DNA of 19,297 nucleotides from Acidobacteriaceae bacterium (GCA_003133425.1 PKXI01000162.1:1-19297); one strand, 5' to 3'; counted from the first letter of the stretch, positions 7,720-15,522 are shown. Made by a program: numbers and translations. The notes: generated from the sequence alone by a model not told the origin.

Positions 7720-8709
7720 TTACTTTCCGCTGGCTGCTCCCGCAATGTAGGCATCCACATTGCTCTTGTCCACCAGCGAGGTGCCTGTGTCCACGAACGT
7801 CGGATACGGCGCAAACGAGTCGGCGCTGTAGTCCTTGCCCGGTTGCGTCGGCGGATCGTGGAAGACCTGGTCCAGAGCCTTCAGCCCCACGTATCCCATT
7901 GTGAAAGGCTTTTGCGCCACTGTCGCGTCGATCGTGCCCGCCTTGATCGCGCCCAGAGTGTCCGGCGCCACATCCCATGCAACCACCAGCCGTTTGTTTT
8001 CCGGCATCCGCGCCACCGCGTCGGAGACAGGCTTGCCCGACGCCGAATCCAGGCAGATAAATGCATCGATCTTCTTCGGACCCGTTAGCGCCATGTACTC
8101 CTGGGTCTTGTCGAACGCTGCCTTCGGGTCGCTCTTGATGTCCAAAACATCCACGATTTTGAGGTCGGGCTTGCTTGAAAACACATCTTTGAAGCCCTTC
8201 AGCCTCTCTTCGGTGTTAGGCTGGCCCACGAAGGTGAAGAACACGACGTTCCCTTTGCCGCCCAGCTTCTCAATTACGTGCTGGCCGCCAAGGCGTCCTG
8301 CCTCATGGTTGTTGGTGCCGATGAAGTAGAGGCGGTGGCTGCCCGCTGCATCCGAATCCACCGTAATCACGGGAATGCCCGCGCTCACCGCTGCATCGAT
8401 GCCCGGCTGCAGCACCGCAGCGTCGGCCACTGAGATCAGAATGCCGCCGGCCTTGGCCGAGACTGCTTTTTGCAATTCGGTCAGTTCAGCCTGCGCATCG
8501 TGCCCATCGGGCCCCACTACCCTGGCCGTCACCTTGTACTGTTCCGCCGCCTGTTTGAAGCCTGCCGCCGCCGTCTGCCAGTAGGGCAGCGCCTGATTTA
8601 CCGAAATAAGGTAGAAAACTTCTTTGGTCGAGTGCCGTGCCTGGCACCCGGTCGTGAACGTAACGGCCAACGCAAGCACCGCCAACACCACACAATTGAT
8701 TGCTTTCAT
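7720..8709 (-). CDS. Sugar ABC transporter substrate-binding lipoprotein (ribose-binding type)
   Basis: The 329-residue protein is a type I periplasmic binding protein of the RbsB/Peripla_BP_4 kind. The N terminus has a lipoprotein-like signal ending TTGC (C22), although the -3 position is not the usual Leu. Family features include FYLISVNQALPYWQTAAAGF near the N terminus, ITVDSDA (about 115-121), GTNNHEAGRLGGQHV, the hinge-region CLDSASGKPVSDAV and WDVAPDTLGAIKAGTIDATVAQKPFTMGY. Such proteins capture a sugar or related ligand for an ABC importer or a chemoreceptor. No permease or ATPase gene is adjacent, so it is an orphan here. The ATG at 8709 has a strong purine-rich ribosome binding site (GAGGGGGG) about six bases upstream. 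The gene is divergent from dgt. Confidence 0.88.
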   Translation of the reverse strand: MKAINCVVLAVLALAVTFTTGCQARHSTKEVFYLISVNQALPYWQTAAAGFKQAAEQYKVTARVVGPDGHDAQAELTELQKAVSAKAGGILISVADAAVLQPGIDAAVSAGIPVITVDSDAAGSHRLYFIGTNNHEAGRLGGQHVIEKLGGKGNVVFFTFVGQPNTEERLKGFKDVFSSKPDLKIVDVLDIKSDPKAAFDKTQEYMALTGPKKIDAFICLDSASGKPVSDAVARMPENKRLVVAWDVAPDTLGAIKAGTIDATVAQKPFTMGYVGLKALDQVFHDPPTQPGKDYSADSFAPYPTFVDTGTSLVDKSNVDAYIAGAASGK

Positions 8710-8916
8710 GCCTACCCCCCTCTTGAATCCTGAAAAGTTCGCCGGCTGGCGCCGAATTCAATCGCCGTACCGCCCTCTAAAAAATCCGGCTGGATACTAC
8801 TCCCGCCTGAATGCCATTGTCCAATGTACTCTGGACGAAAGAGTTTTATAGCACCCCGGCGATTTGATCCATAGTGATTCAGGGCACATAGCCTGCACTC
8901 CCGTCCCCCTCTGCGG

Positions 8917-8922
8917 TATAAC
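8917..8922 (+). promoter_or_regulatory. Possible -10 element for dgt
   Basis: TATAAC lies 57 nt before the preferred dgt ATG at 8979. There is no good -35 hexamer at 16-18 nt spacing, so support is weak. The rest of the 269-nt divergent gap (8710-8978) shows no strong palindrome or hairpin. Confidence 0.2.
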
Positions 8923-8978
8923 CAGACGAGAACCCTCAAGGCGTGTTCGCCCCAAGGCATATTCCCGAGACTGCATTC

Positions 8979-10148
8979 ATGATGGAGTTGAACGCTGAAT
9001 CCGCACTTCTGCTGCCGCCCGGGATAGCTGTCAGCGGCGACCCGGAGAGCAGCCTTGCCCGCCGCGCCCACGCCGAGCCGCCTCACCCCTACCGTACGCC
9101 CTTTGCGCGCGACGCCGCCCGCATCCTGCATACGCGCGCCTTTCGCCGCCTGGCTGGCAAGACGCAGGTTTTTACGCGCCTGCCAGGCGATCCGCCGGGT
9201 GACCACTTCCGCAGCCGGTTAACGCATACGCTTGAAGTAACGCAGATTTCCCGCACCCTGGCTCGCGCACTGGGACTTAACGCAGAGCTGGCCGAGGGCC
9301 TGGCGCTGGTTCACGACATCGGCCATCCGCCCTTCGGCCACGCCGGTGAAAAGGCGCTCGACCACGCGCTCCAGGCTCACGGGCTCAACTTCGACCACAA
9401 CCTCCACGCGCTGCGCATTGTCACTTGGTTTGAGGAGCGCTACCCGGCCTTTCGCGGCCTCAACCTGACGCTCGGCGTGAGGGAAGGTATCGTGAAGCAC
9501 TCGCGCGACTACTCCGCCGCTGCCCACCCCGAGCTGGAGGAATACTTTCTCGACCAGTTCCCGCCGCTTGAGGCGCAACTCATCGACCTGGCCGACGAAA
9601 TCGCGTACCTCACCGCCGATCTGGACGACGGCCTCGACTCCGGGATCCTCTCGCTCGACGAGGTCCGCCAGGCCGTGCCCCTATTCCGCGACTTCCACGA
9701 CGCGGCAAAGCGGAGCTATCCGAATGCCGCGCCGAGACTGGCCGTATACGAAGCGCTAAGGCGCCTGCTGAATGCAATGGTGACGGACCTGATGAATGAG
9801 GTGCGCGCGCGAGTGGCCGCTCTTGGCGCAACCACGTTGGCCGATGTCCGCCAGGCGCCCGCGAGGCTTGCGTCGCTGAGTCCGCAGATGGAAGGCGTCC
9901 GCTCCGCAGCCAAGAAATTTCTTTACGCCAGCCTCTACAACTCGCTGGGAATGGAGGAGCTCCATGACCACGCCGACCATGTCATCCAGAGCCTCTTTGA
10001 ATTCCTGATGGCCGACCCCGGCCTGCTGCCTGCAGACCACCAGACGCAGATCCCATCAGAGGGTTTGGCAAGAACCGTGGCCGACTACATTGCCGGCATG
10101 ACTGACACCTTTATCGAGCAGTTATGGGTTCGCTGCGGCGGGCGATGA
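8979..10148 (+). CDS. dgt: Deoxyguanosinetriphosphate triphosphohydrolase-like HD-domain protein
   Basis: This dNTPase hydrolyses dGTP (or other dNTPs) to the nucleoside and triphosphate and so tunes dNTP pools. From the ATG at 8979 the protein has 389 residues. The N terminus carries the family signature PYRTPFARDAARILHTRAFRRL (about 38-58) and KTQVF. The HD metal site is seen as THTLEV (H83), VHDIGHPPFGHAGE (H112, D113) and the distal LADEIAYLTADLDDGLD. The length fits the shorter, non-E. coli Dgt subfamily. Start choice is uncertain: a GTG at 8943 would add 12 residues, whereas 8979 has a weak GAGA upstream and a second ATG at 8982. It is divergent from the sugar-binding lipoprotein gene. 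Confidence 0.92.
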   Translation: MMELNAESALLLPPGIAVSGDPESSLARRAHAEPPHPYRTPFARDAARILHTRAFRRLAGKTQVFTRLPGDPPGDHFRSRLTHTLEVTQISRTLARALGLNAELAEGLALVHDIGHPPFGHAGEKALDHALQAHGLNFDHNLHALRIVTWFEERYPAFRGLNLTLGVREGIVKHSRDYSAAAHPELEEYFLDQFPPLEAQLIDLADEIAYLTADLDDGLDSGILSLDEVRQAVPLFRDFHDAAKRSYPNAAPRLAVYEALRRLLNAMVTDLMNEVRARVAALGATTLADVRQAPARLASLSPQMEGVRSAAKKFLYASLYNSLGMEELHDHADHVIQSLFEFLMADPGLLPADHQTQIPSEGLARTVADYIAGMTDTFIEQLWVRCGGR

Positions 10149-10236
10149 GCCTGTCGAGTGCGGCACTTGGGCATTCTCCAGATTTCGACCGTATTCGCCG
10201 TTGCCTTTGTGCTATCCTCACTTGCCAGGTGCCAAC

Positions 10237-10803
10237 ATGAACACTTCTGAACACATCGTTGAGTCCTATTTTCGCCTTTGCCGGGGCTGCTTCACCTATT
10301 CCGACCGAAAGGTCGTAAGGGGAAACAACAGGCAGTTGGATATCCTTGCATACCATGTGAGAGACAAGCTCCAGTTTCATGTAGAGGTCGGCGTCACCCA
10401 TAGAACAAATTGGTGCCCAACTCGGGAAGAGTTGGGGGCTCACTTCGAACGCAAGTTTTTCGGTGCGCCCCCAGAAAGAACAAGCGTCGCCGGCGGCGCC
10501 ACCGACTTTGAGAAAAAGAAATCATACTTTGCTTAAATAGAGGAGACCTATGCCAGCGCTGGCTTTTCACCAGCTGACGTAAGGCGGGTCTGGGTGTGCT
10601 GGATCGTCAACAAGGAAGCGAAGAATGCGAAGTCATTCTTCATGTCGTTTAGCCATCTGAACCGTACGTATGAGATAGAAGTTCTGAGTCTCCGGGACTG
10701 TGTGCTTCCTGAGCTTAAGGACGCAATTGGAACAGCTAATTATGACGACGAGATCCTCCGCACACTTGGATTCATGAAGCAGCGCGAATTGCAGACCACT
10801 TAG
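10237..10803 (+). pseudogene. Nuclease-like protein gene interrupted by one in-frame TAA
   Basis: Codons 1-99 run from the ATG at 10237 (AGGTG six bases upstream) to a TAA at 10534-10536. The same frame then stays open for 88 more codons to the TAG at 10801. The join reads KKKSYFA-stop-IEETYASAGF, and both sides look like one continuous soluble protein, so a single CAA to TAA change is the simplest explanation. The intact protein would be about 188 residues. NNRQLDILAYHV followed by LQFHVEVGVTH resembles the D...ExK core of PD-(D/E)XK nuclease-fold proteins, with Gly where Lys is usual; this is a tentative fold guess. An annotator may instead call only 10237-10536 as a 99-residue hypothetical protein. 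The gene converges on a small minus-strand ORF. Confidence 0.6.
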
Positions 10804-10836
10804 GCCACACGAATTGCCATTCAGACAGTTCTCGTT

Positions 10837-10856
10837 GGACGGCCTAATAGCCGTCC
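10837..10856. terminator. Hairpin overlapping the end of the small minus-strand gene
   Basis: GGACGGC (10837-10843) pairs perfectly with GCCGTCC (10850-10856), with a 6-nt loop that holds the stop codon of the minus-strand gene. It sits at the convergence of two short genes. There is no T-run on either side, so a terminator role is only inferred. Confidence 0.4.
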
Positions 10857-11032
10857 TCAGCCAACTCCCGTTCGCGCTCGCGCCGCCGATCTTCCAAGAG
10901 TTCGTCGCACATCGAAGGGCCACCGGAACAACATCCTCGCATCTTACGAATCAGCTCCAGCTTTTCTTCGAGAGACTTCGGCTTCGGAATAGCGTGGCCT
11001 TGCTCCGGCGGAAATGCATCCTCTTTGCCCAT
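10844..11032 (-). CDS. Small charged protein of unknown function (62 residues)
   Basis: I do not recognise a family with confidence. From the ATG at 11032 the protein has a Pro-containing N terminus (AFPPEQGHAIPKPKS), then a predicted amphipathic helix SLEEKLELIRKMRG, a small cysteine-containing turn (CCSGGPSMC, 37-45) and a strongly charged C-terminal helix DELLEDRRRERERELAE. The helix-turn-charged-helix pattern faintly recalls C-terminal tails of some antitoxins, but no toxin gene is adjacent. The ORF stays open upstream to 11209, overlapping the previous gene, but that part is not convincing. It is the last gene on the strand of the phospholipid cluster, 74 nt after the USG-1-like gene. 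The ribosome binding site (GAGAG) is weak. Confidence 0.5.
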   Translation of the reverse strand: MGKEDAFPPEQGHAIPKPKSLEEKLELIRKMRGCCSGGPSMCDELLEDRRRERERELAEDGY

Positions 11033-11106
11033 GGTTAGATTGTCTCTCAAACACGGCAATTCGGTCGGACGTGCCGCCAACTGCAAGAACCAAGGTAATT
11101 TGCGCC

Positions 11107-12138
11107 TTACTGCACCGTCCCTTGCGGCCTCAGCCGGCGCAAATCCAGTGCGCACTCGACGGCATTCTGCGCGTTCAGCCGCAGATTGTCTGACGCAGCC
11201 CACAGCCATAGCCGCGATGTTTCGGCCGAATTCCGCGTCATCTGTTCCGGCCGCATCCTTACCAACACGTCGTTCTGTCCGGTCGCGGCCAGGTTCGATG
11301 GCGAATCTGTGTCTTCCAACACCAGGTCAACATGCTCGCCGCTTAAAGCCTCTTCGAGCGCCACAATCTCCACTGGCCGCTCCAGGTCCACGAGAATTGA
11401 GAAGGTCAGTCCGTGGAACACCGGCGCATGCACCACGTGCAAGGCGAGCGCCGGCCAGCGCCCGGCAGAAAGCGCGTCATAGTGGCGGCGAATCCGAGCC
11501 TCCGCAGCAACCAGGTTGACGGTGGAGCTCTCACCCATTCCGCCCAACAGGTTGTAGGCCGCCTGCGCATCGTAAATGGCCCGCGGCAACCCTTGAAAGC
11601 TCAGCAGGCTCACTGTCTGCTCGTGCAACTCGTCCATGGCACCGCGCCCAAAATCGCTGGCTGGTTCCAGAACAGTGGCCGCGGCAAACCGCACCGGCGC
11701 AGCCAGTTGCACACGATCCAGCAGCAATCCCAGTGTCACAGCCGCCGGGTGCGCCGGAACCACTGCCGGCGTAAACAAATCCACCGTTGCCGCCTCGGAA
11801 CCCAGCCACGGAGCGCGCACCAGCACCCCGGCCTCCTGGTCGAGCGCGCCACTCAGATCCAGAACCGTGGACCCGGAGCGCAGCGCCTCGCGCCAATGCT
11901 TCCTGGTCAGCGACTCGGTGCCGCATAGAAACGTAAAGTCCACGCGATCGAAGGCATCCGGGCCGATGGCCTGGATGAAAGTAACCTCATCCCCCACCTG
12001 GTCCAACTGTCCCTTCGCATCTTCTTCATCAAGCAGCACAAAGGTAGCCGCCGCCAGTGGCGACTCCGAAATGACGTCCTTCAGCTCCCGGCCCAAAAGG
12101 CTGGAAGCTCCGGCAATAGCAATCTTGTACACAGGCAT
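11107..12138 (-). CDS. USG-1-like aspartate-semialdehyde dehydrogenase homologue lacking the catalytic Cys
   Basis: The 343-residue protein has the overall plan of aspartate-semialdehyde dehydrogenase (Asd): a Rossmann loop GASSLLG (10-16), the core segment TVLDLSGAL (91-99) and the C-terminal HAPVFHGLTFSILVDLERP (about 237-255) and ASDNLRLNAQNAVECA (315-330). The segment that carries the nucleophilic Cys in Asd (NCST) here reads VVPAHPAAVTLG (126-137), with no cysteine. This is also true of the E. coli Usg (USG-1) protein, a paralogue of unknown role. It is therefore probably not an active Asd. It follows pssA by 19 nt and is likely co-transcribed with psd-pssA. The ATG at 12138 abuts AAGG; a GTG two codons on (12132) has better spacing and may be the real start. 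Confidence 0.78.
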   Translation of the reverse strand: MPVYKIAIAGASSLLGRELKDVISESPLAAATFVLLDEEDAKGQLDQVGDEVTFIQAIGPDAFDRVDFTFLCGTESLTRKHWREALRSGSTVLDLSGALDQEAGVLVRAPWLGSEAATVDLFTPAVVPAHPAAVTLGLLLDRVQLAAPVRFAAATVLEPASDFGRGAMDELHEQTVSLLSFQGLPRAIYDAQAAYNLLGGMGESSTVNLVAAEARIRRHYDALSAGRWPALALHVVHAPVFHGLTFSILVDLERPVEIVALEEALSGEHVDLVLEDTDSPSNLAATGQNDVLVRMRPEQMTRNSAETSRLWLWAASDNLRLNAQNAVECALDLRRLRPQGTVQ

Positions 12139-12157
12139 CCTTCAGTTGTTAGGAATA

Positions 12158-13075
12158 TTACTGGAATCTCGGCGAGTCTCGTTCGGCAACTTCTGCGTCC
12201 ATGGGGACATTGGGTGCGTCAGCAGGTCTTCTCCGCCGCCGCGACCACCCGTACGCCGCCCGCGCCCAGATGCCGGAGAACATGTATGTGAGCCCAATCA
12301 GGAACATCATCACGTTCGAGTACCGCAGCACGACATACAGTACGATGGCCACCACCACGAGCACCTGGAACGGATGACTGCGGGAGAAGTTGATCTCCTT
12401 GCCCGACCAGAACCGCCATGTGCTCACCATCAGGAATCCGGCCAGCGCCACCATCATCAGCCACGGGATCGCGATCCACCAAATTGCCACCGGAATTCCG
12501 TAGCAGAGGTGGATGGTTGCAGCCAGTAGTCCCGCTGCAGCCGGAATTGGCATCCCCACAAAATACTTTCGTCCCGGCCGGCCCGGATTTCTTGGCTGCG
12601 CATCGTGCGAGATGTTGAAGCGCGCCAGCCGCGACGCTCCGCTCAGCAGGAAAAGAAAACAGATGAATGCGCCGGCCTGCATCAGGTGCTGCCGCAACTG
12701 GGGATTGATTGAATCGGGCAGAAAGTGGAATCCCCACACGAACGCCAGCAGGCTGGGCGCAACGCCGAATGTAATCACGTCGGCCAGCGAATCCAGTTCC
12801 TTGCCGAAGTCGCTGCAGGTGTTGGTCATGCGCGCGATGCGCCCGTCGAGCGCGTCGAACGGAATCGCAAACAGGATGGCGATCGCCGCCCAATCAAGAT
12901 GCGATTGCGCGTTGCCTATACCGGTCATCGCTTCAATCGTTTGCAGGATCGACCAATACCCAGCCCCGATGTTCACCGAGGTAAACAGCGAAGGCAGTAG
13001 ATACATGCCGCGGTGAAAACGCGCCTTCCGGGCTCTCACCCGGGCCGGATCATTGAATGAGTCGTGGAGATTCAA
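12158..13075 (-). CDS. pssA: CDP-diacylglycerol-serine O-phosphatidyltransferase
   Basis: This integral membrane enzyme makes phosphatidylserine from CDP-diacylglycerol and L-serine. The CDP-alcohol phosphatidyltransferase signature is complete: D74, D77-G78, A81-R82, G91, D95 and D99 (DALDGRIAR...GKELDSLAD). The protein has 305 residues with several hydrophobic helices, for example about 63-73, 100-115, 131-146, 175-190, 197-217 and 236-262, and an Arg-rich C-terminal tail (about 275-284). The start is a TTG at 13075, supported by GAGGA six bases upstream and by its TTGA overlap with the psd stop codon; the next ATG (residue 24) would cut the N terminus. The overlap implies translational coupling with psd, whose product uses phosphatidylserine. 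Confidence 0.93.
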   Translation of the reverse strand: MNLHDSFNDPARVRARKARFHRGMYLLPSLFTSVNIGAGYWSILQTIEAMTGIGNAQSHLDWAAIAILFAIPFDALDGRIARMTNTCSDFGKELDSLADVITFGVAPSLLAFVWGFHFLPDSINPQLRQHLMQAGAFICFLFLLSGASRLARFNISHDAQPRNPGRPGRKYFVGMPIPAAAGLLAATIHLCYGIPVAIWWIAIPWLMMVALAGFLMVSTWRFWSGKEINFSRSHPFQVLVVVAIVLYVVLRYSNVMMFLIGLTYMFSGIWARAAYGWSRRRRRPADAPNVPMDAEVAERDSPRFQ

Positions 13076-13773
13076 AGGCTGTCCTCGCCGTCTTGATCCG
13101 GAAACACTCTCGAGCTCGTCGTTATTTTGGATGCCGGCTCGACCAATGCCCCAACCGTCTCCGGCATTGCCGCCAGCACGCTCGATCCGCCCTTTACCCG
13201 CTCGCCCACCTTGACCCGCAGCGCTGCTTCGGCGGGAATGACCACGTCCACCCTCGAGCCAAACTTGATGAGTCCGACACGCTGGCCGCGCTTCAACGTC
13301 TCGCCTTCGGCGTGGTCGAAAACGATGCGACGCGCCAGCAGCCCGGCAATCTGCTTGAAGGTGACCTCGAAGCCCTCGCCGCTCACGGTCACAACATTCT
13401 GCTCGTTGCGCTCCGCCGAAGCAGGATTCATGGCGCTCAGATACTGGCCTTTTTGATAGCGCACACGGCTCAACTTCCCGCCGATCGGCGAGCGGTTCAC
13501 GTGTACGTCAAATACGCTGAGGAAGATGCTGATCCGCTGGCGCGGACCTTGGGGAGTATTGATCGCGGCCGTCTCGGTGATCAGGCCGTCTCCCGGCGAG
13601 ACAATCAAGCCCTCGCCCCCGGGGACCGTCCGGTGGGGATCGCGGAAAAACCACAGGAAGAAAACCGCCAGCAGCACCGGCGCAATGCCCCACGCCCAAC
13701 TGCCCGTGAACCAGGCCAGCGCCACCGCCACTGCCATCAGGCTCAAACCGTAGATGTAACCGTCACGAACCAT
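13072..13773 (-). CDS. psd: Phosphatidylserine decarboxylase proenzyme
   Basis: The enzyme decarboxylates phosphatidylserine to phosphatidylethanolamine at the inner membrane. The 233-residue proenzyme is of the short, archaeal/alpha-proteobacterial-like type. Two N-terminal hydrophobic segments (about 8-22 and 27-43) are followed by FFRDPHR (42-48), the conserved SPGDG (59-63), FDVHVNRSP (88-96) and the self-cleavage site FGSR (171-174). Cleavage before S173 would yield the pyruvoyl cofactor. The region after about residue 205 is a polar tail. It is the first gene of the minus-strand psd-pssA-USG-1-like cluster. A TATAAT lies only 12-17 nt before the ATG, so the transcript may have a very short leader. 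Confidence 0.93.
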   Translation of the reverse strand: MVRDGYIYGLSLMAVAVALAWFTGSWAWGIAPVLLAVFFLWFFRDPHRTVPGGEGLIVSPGDGLITETAAINTPQGPRQRISIFLSVFDVHVNRSPIGGKLSRVRYQKGQYLSAMNPASAERNEQNVVTVSGEGFEVTFKQIAGLLARRIVFDHAEGETLKRGQRVGLIKFGSRVDVVIPAEAALRVKVGERVKGGSSVLAAMPETVGALVEPASKITTSSRVFPDQDGEDSL

Positions 13774-13785
13774 AGTCCTGAACGA

Positions 13786-13791
13786 TTATAC
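13786..13791 (-). promoter_or_regulatory. Candidate -10 box just upstream of psd
   Basis: Read on the minus strand, TATAAT matches the sigma-70 -10 consensus exactly and ends 12 nt before the psd ATG at 13773. Transcription would then begin within about 3-6 nt of the ATG, giving a near-leaderless mRNA. The -35 region at 16-18 nt spacing is poor, which lowers confidence. Confidence 0.35.
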
Positions 13792-13850
13792 GGTTATCCG
13801 CCGCCCATGCAGCAGACGTGATGCGCAGCGCCCGATTTCGTTGCGCGCAC

Positions 13851-13878
13851 ACGTGGCACACAACACCACCGGCCACGT
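13851..13878. other. Hairpin between psd and the YdcH-like gene
   Basis: ACGTGGC (13851-13857) pairs with GCCACGT (13872-13878) across a 14-nt loop. It may mark the end of the YdcH-like transcript, but no T-run is next to it on the minus strand. Confidence 0.25.
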
Positions 13879-13921
13879 CGCCCAGGCCCATCGCTTCGCA
13901 AACTCGATCCAGATAAAAGCC

Positions 13922-14131
13922 TTAAGCTATTGCCGGGATCCGGCGCTCAAGCGCAAAAATCAGGTCTTTCGCGTGCAGCTTGAGCTTCTTCAGCCGAACT
14001 TCTTCGAGCTGTTCGTCTGCGCTGAGATAGGGCTTTTGAAGTAATTCTTCCAACCGCTGAGCGTAGCGACGGTGTTCGGAATGAAGGCGATCAATCTCTT
14101 CGCTCAGCGTCGGATCCTGTACTTCGTCCAT
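13922..14131 (-). CDS. YdcH/DUF465 family small coiled-coil protein
   Basis: The 69-residue protein shows the DUF465 pattern: an N-terminal helix with LHSEHRRYAQRLEELL (about 17-32), the turn PYLSADEQLEE (34-44) and a second helix VRLKKLKLHAKDLIFALERR. The LKKLKL...KD segment is the family hallmark. These proteins form short helical hairpins; their role is unknown. The ATG at 14131 is chosen because GGAGGT lies five bases upstream; the in-frame TTG one codon earlier would be too close. The gene has its own leader with a candidate promoter and a CRP-type palindrome. Confidence 0.85.
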   Translation of the reverse strand: MDEVQDPTLSEEIDRLHSEHRRYAQRLEELLQKPYLSADEQLEEVRLKKLKLHAKDLIFALERRIPAIA

Positions 14132-14169
14132 CAAGCACCTCCGGATTTTCGATTGTTAAAGAACATTTA

Positions 14170-14199
14170 CATATATCGCCACCGACGCGCAACTCGCAA
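14170..14199 (-). promoter_or_regulatory. Candidate sigma-70 promoter for the YdcH-like gene
   Basis: On the minus strand, TTGCGA (14194-14199) and TATATG (14170-14175) are separated by 18 nt, about 40 nt before the ATG at 14131. Both hexamers are partial matches, so this is a plausible but unproven promoter. Transcription would start near 14163. Confidence 0.35.
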
Positions 14200-14258
14200 G
14201 CAAGAAAATTACTGAAAGTAACCTGAACCTGTGAATTTCGGGTCAGAACACCACCATG

Positions 14259-14274
14259 TGTGACCGTAATCACA
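14259..14274. promoter_or_regulatory. CRP/FNR-family-type palindrome (perfect TGTGA-N6-TCACA)
   Basis: TGTGA (14259-14263), spacer CCGTAA and TCACA (14270-14274) form the exact core consensus of the E. coli CRP site. It lies between the end of rimI and the start of the YdcH-like gene, both on the minus strand. Its centre is about 103 nt upstream of the start inferred from the candidate promoter at 14170-14199, a spacing compatible with upstream activation. The match is seen directly; the regulator and function are inferred. Confidence 0.45.
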
Positions 14275-14332
14275 AACCGCCGTCCGAGAAACATACAGTT
14301 AGCGCGGGTCGACCACCACCCACGCCTCCAAC

Positions 14333-14803
14333 TCAACCCAGCCCCAGGCTCATCAGGACGGCATCTTCTTCCGGGTCAGTATAGTAGCGTGGCCGCCGAC
14401 CGGCCTCGATCCAGCCCAGGGAACGGTAAAACCCGAGCGCTTTCTGGTTGGACGCGCGCACCTCCAGCAGGAACTCGCTGGCTGAAGCCGCCCTCAGTTC
14501 GTCGACCAGAAAAGAAAAAAGTTTTCGGCCGATTCCACGCCGCTGGTCCGCCGCCAAAACTGCAATTGTTTCAAGTTCTGCCTGCGGGGGCAGAAAGCTG
14601 GCGACTGCGAAACCCGCCACGGTGCTGCCGTCCGGTTCTTCCGCGACCAGCGCAATTCTGCGGGGCGTCGACTCCTTGTCGAGCGCGGAAACATAAGCGG
14701 CTCGGGGCCATTGCGGCGCATCCTTCAGGCTTACGGCGATCGCTATCACTTGCTCTATGTCCGCCGCGCACATCCGCCGGATCTCGGCCGCGTTGGCCGT
14801 CAT
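14333..14803 (-). CDS. rimI: Ribosomal protein alanine N-acetyltransferase (GNAT family)
   Basis: The 156-residue protein is a single GNAT domain. RimI transfers acetyl from acetyl-CoA to the N-terminal alanine of ribosomal protein S18. The acetyl-CoA-binding loop is QRRGIG (87-92), preceded by the beta-4 segment ELETIAVLA. The RimI-specific C-terminal part reads LLEVRASNQKALGFYRSLGW (112-131) and RRPRYYTDPEEDAVLM. Its ATG overlaps the tsaB stop in an ATGA, so translation is coupled. tsaB-rimI adjacency is a common bacterial arrangement and strengthens the naming; tsaD, often the third member, is not here. Confidence 0.93.
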   Translation of the reverse strand: MTANAAEIRRMCAADIEQVIAIAVSLKDAPQWPRAAYVSALDKESTPRRIALVAEEPDGSTVAGFAVASFLPPQAELETIAVLAADQRRGIGRKLFSFLVDELRAASASEFLLEVRASNQKALGFYRSLGWIEAGRRPRYYTDPEEDAVLMSLGLG

Positions 14804-15522
14804 GCGCGTTTCCGCCCCGCCGCGGCTGCCTCGCCAAAGATTTCCGCATCGGAACGGCGCAGATAGTGCCCGTCCAGCAGCGCCAGGTCCACGTTTCCGC
14901 CCGCCACCAGCTTTGCCTCGCCGAGCCGCATTGCGTCCGTTGCCACAGGCGCTTCACACCGCACAAATTGCGCGTCCGGCCACGCAGCCGCCAACACCGC
15001 GGCGGCAGCTTCGTCGCAGACTGCCACGCGCAACGGCGCGGGATTGATGGCCGCAAGTTCGCGCGCACCGGCCAGCAACTCCCTGGGCGCCTGTCCAAGC
15101 TCCTCCACGCGCAGAAACACCTCGCCCCGATGAGCATCCATGGCGCAGAATGGCACGCCGGACTTGCGCGAGAGAACGAGCAGCCGCGAAATTGCCACCA
15201 CTGGAATCTGCGCGGGCTCGGCCAGCCCCTTCACCGCGCTCAGCCCGACCCGTACCCCTGTAAAGCTGCCCGGTCCGTTCACGGCCACAATCCCGCCCAG
15301 ATCCTTCAACGTGACGTGATTGCGCTCGAGCAGTTCGGCCACGGCCGCCACCAGCGTGGCCGCGTAGCTGCGCCCTTCCAACTCCGTCTGCCCCAGAATT
15401 TCGAGGTCTCGCCCAGTCAGGCGACCCAAGGCGACCGAGCCAGTGGGGCCACAGGTGTCGATTGCAAGCAGAAGGCCGCCCGGCTGCATCGCCGTTCCCG
15501 GCGCTAGAAAACCAGTTCCCAT
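14800..15522 (-). CDS. tsaB: tRNA threonylcarbamoyladenosine biosynthesis protein TsaB
   Basis: TsaB partners TsaD and TsaE to add threonylcarbamoyl to A37 of ANN-decoding tRNAs. The start at 15522 is chosen for its GAGGTGG about four bases upstream, giving 240 residues; the frame runs to an earlier ATG at 15582 but those 20 residues are not TsaB-like, and the ATG at 15489 is a shorter alternative. The ASKHA-fold N terminus reads LLLAIDTCGPTGSVAL (17-32), and the signature GPGSFTGVRVGLSAVKGL (83-100) is intact. DAHRGEVF is the expected next motif. It is the first gene of the tsaB-rimI pair and is divergent from the MFS exporter gene. Confidence 0.94.
   Translation of the reverse strand: MGTGFLAPGTAMQPGGLLLAIDTCGPTGSVALGRLTGRDLEILGQTELEGRSYAATLVAAVAELLERNHVTLKDLGGIVAVNGPGSFTGVRVGLSAVKGLAEPAQIPVVAISRLLVLSRKSGVPFCAMDAHRGEVFLRVEELGQAPRELLAGARELAAINPAPLRVAVCDEAAAAVLAAAWPDAQFVRCEAPVATDAMRLGEAKLVAGGNVDLALLDGHYLRRSDAEIFGEAAAAGRKRA

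Noticed and set aside
10534..10536. Stop-codon recoding or readthrough at the in-frame TAA
   Set aside because: Other genes in the window end normally at TAA, and no stimulatory structure or selenocysteine-type signal is apparent; a nonsense mutation or sequence error is simpler.
11033..11209. Upstream extension of the 62-residue protein
   Set aside because: It would overlap the end of the USG-1-like gene and adds Ala/Arg-rich sequence typical of a shadow frame.
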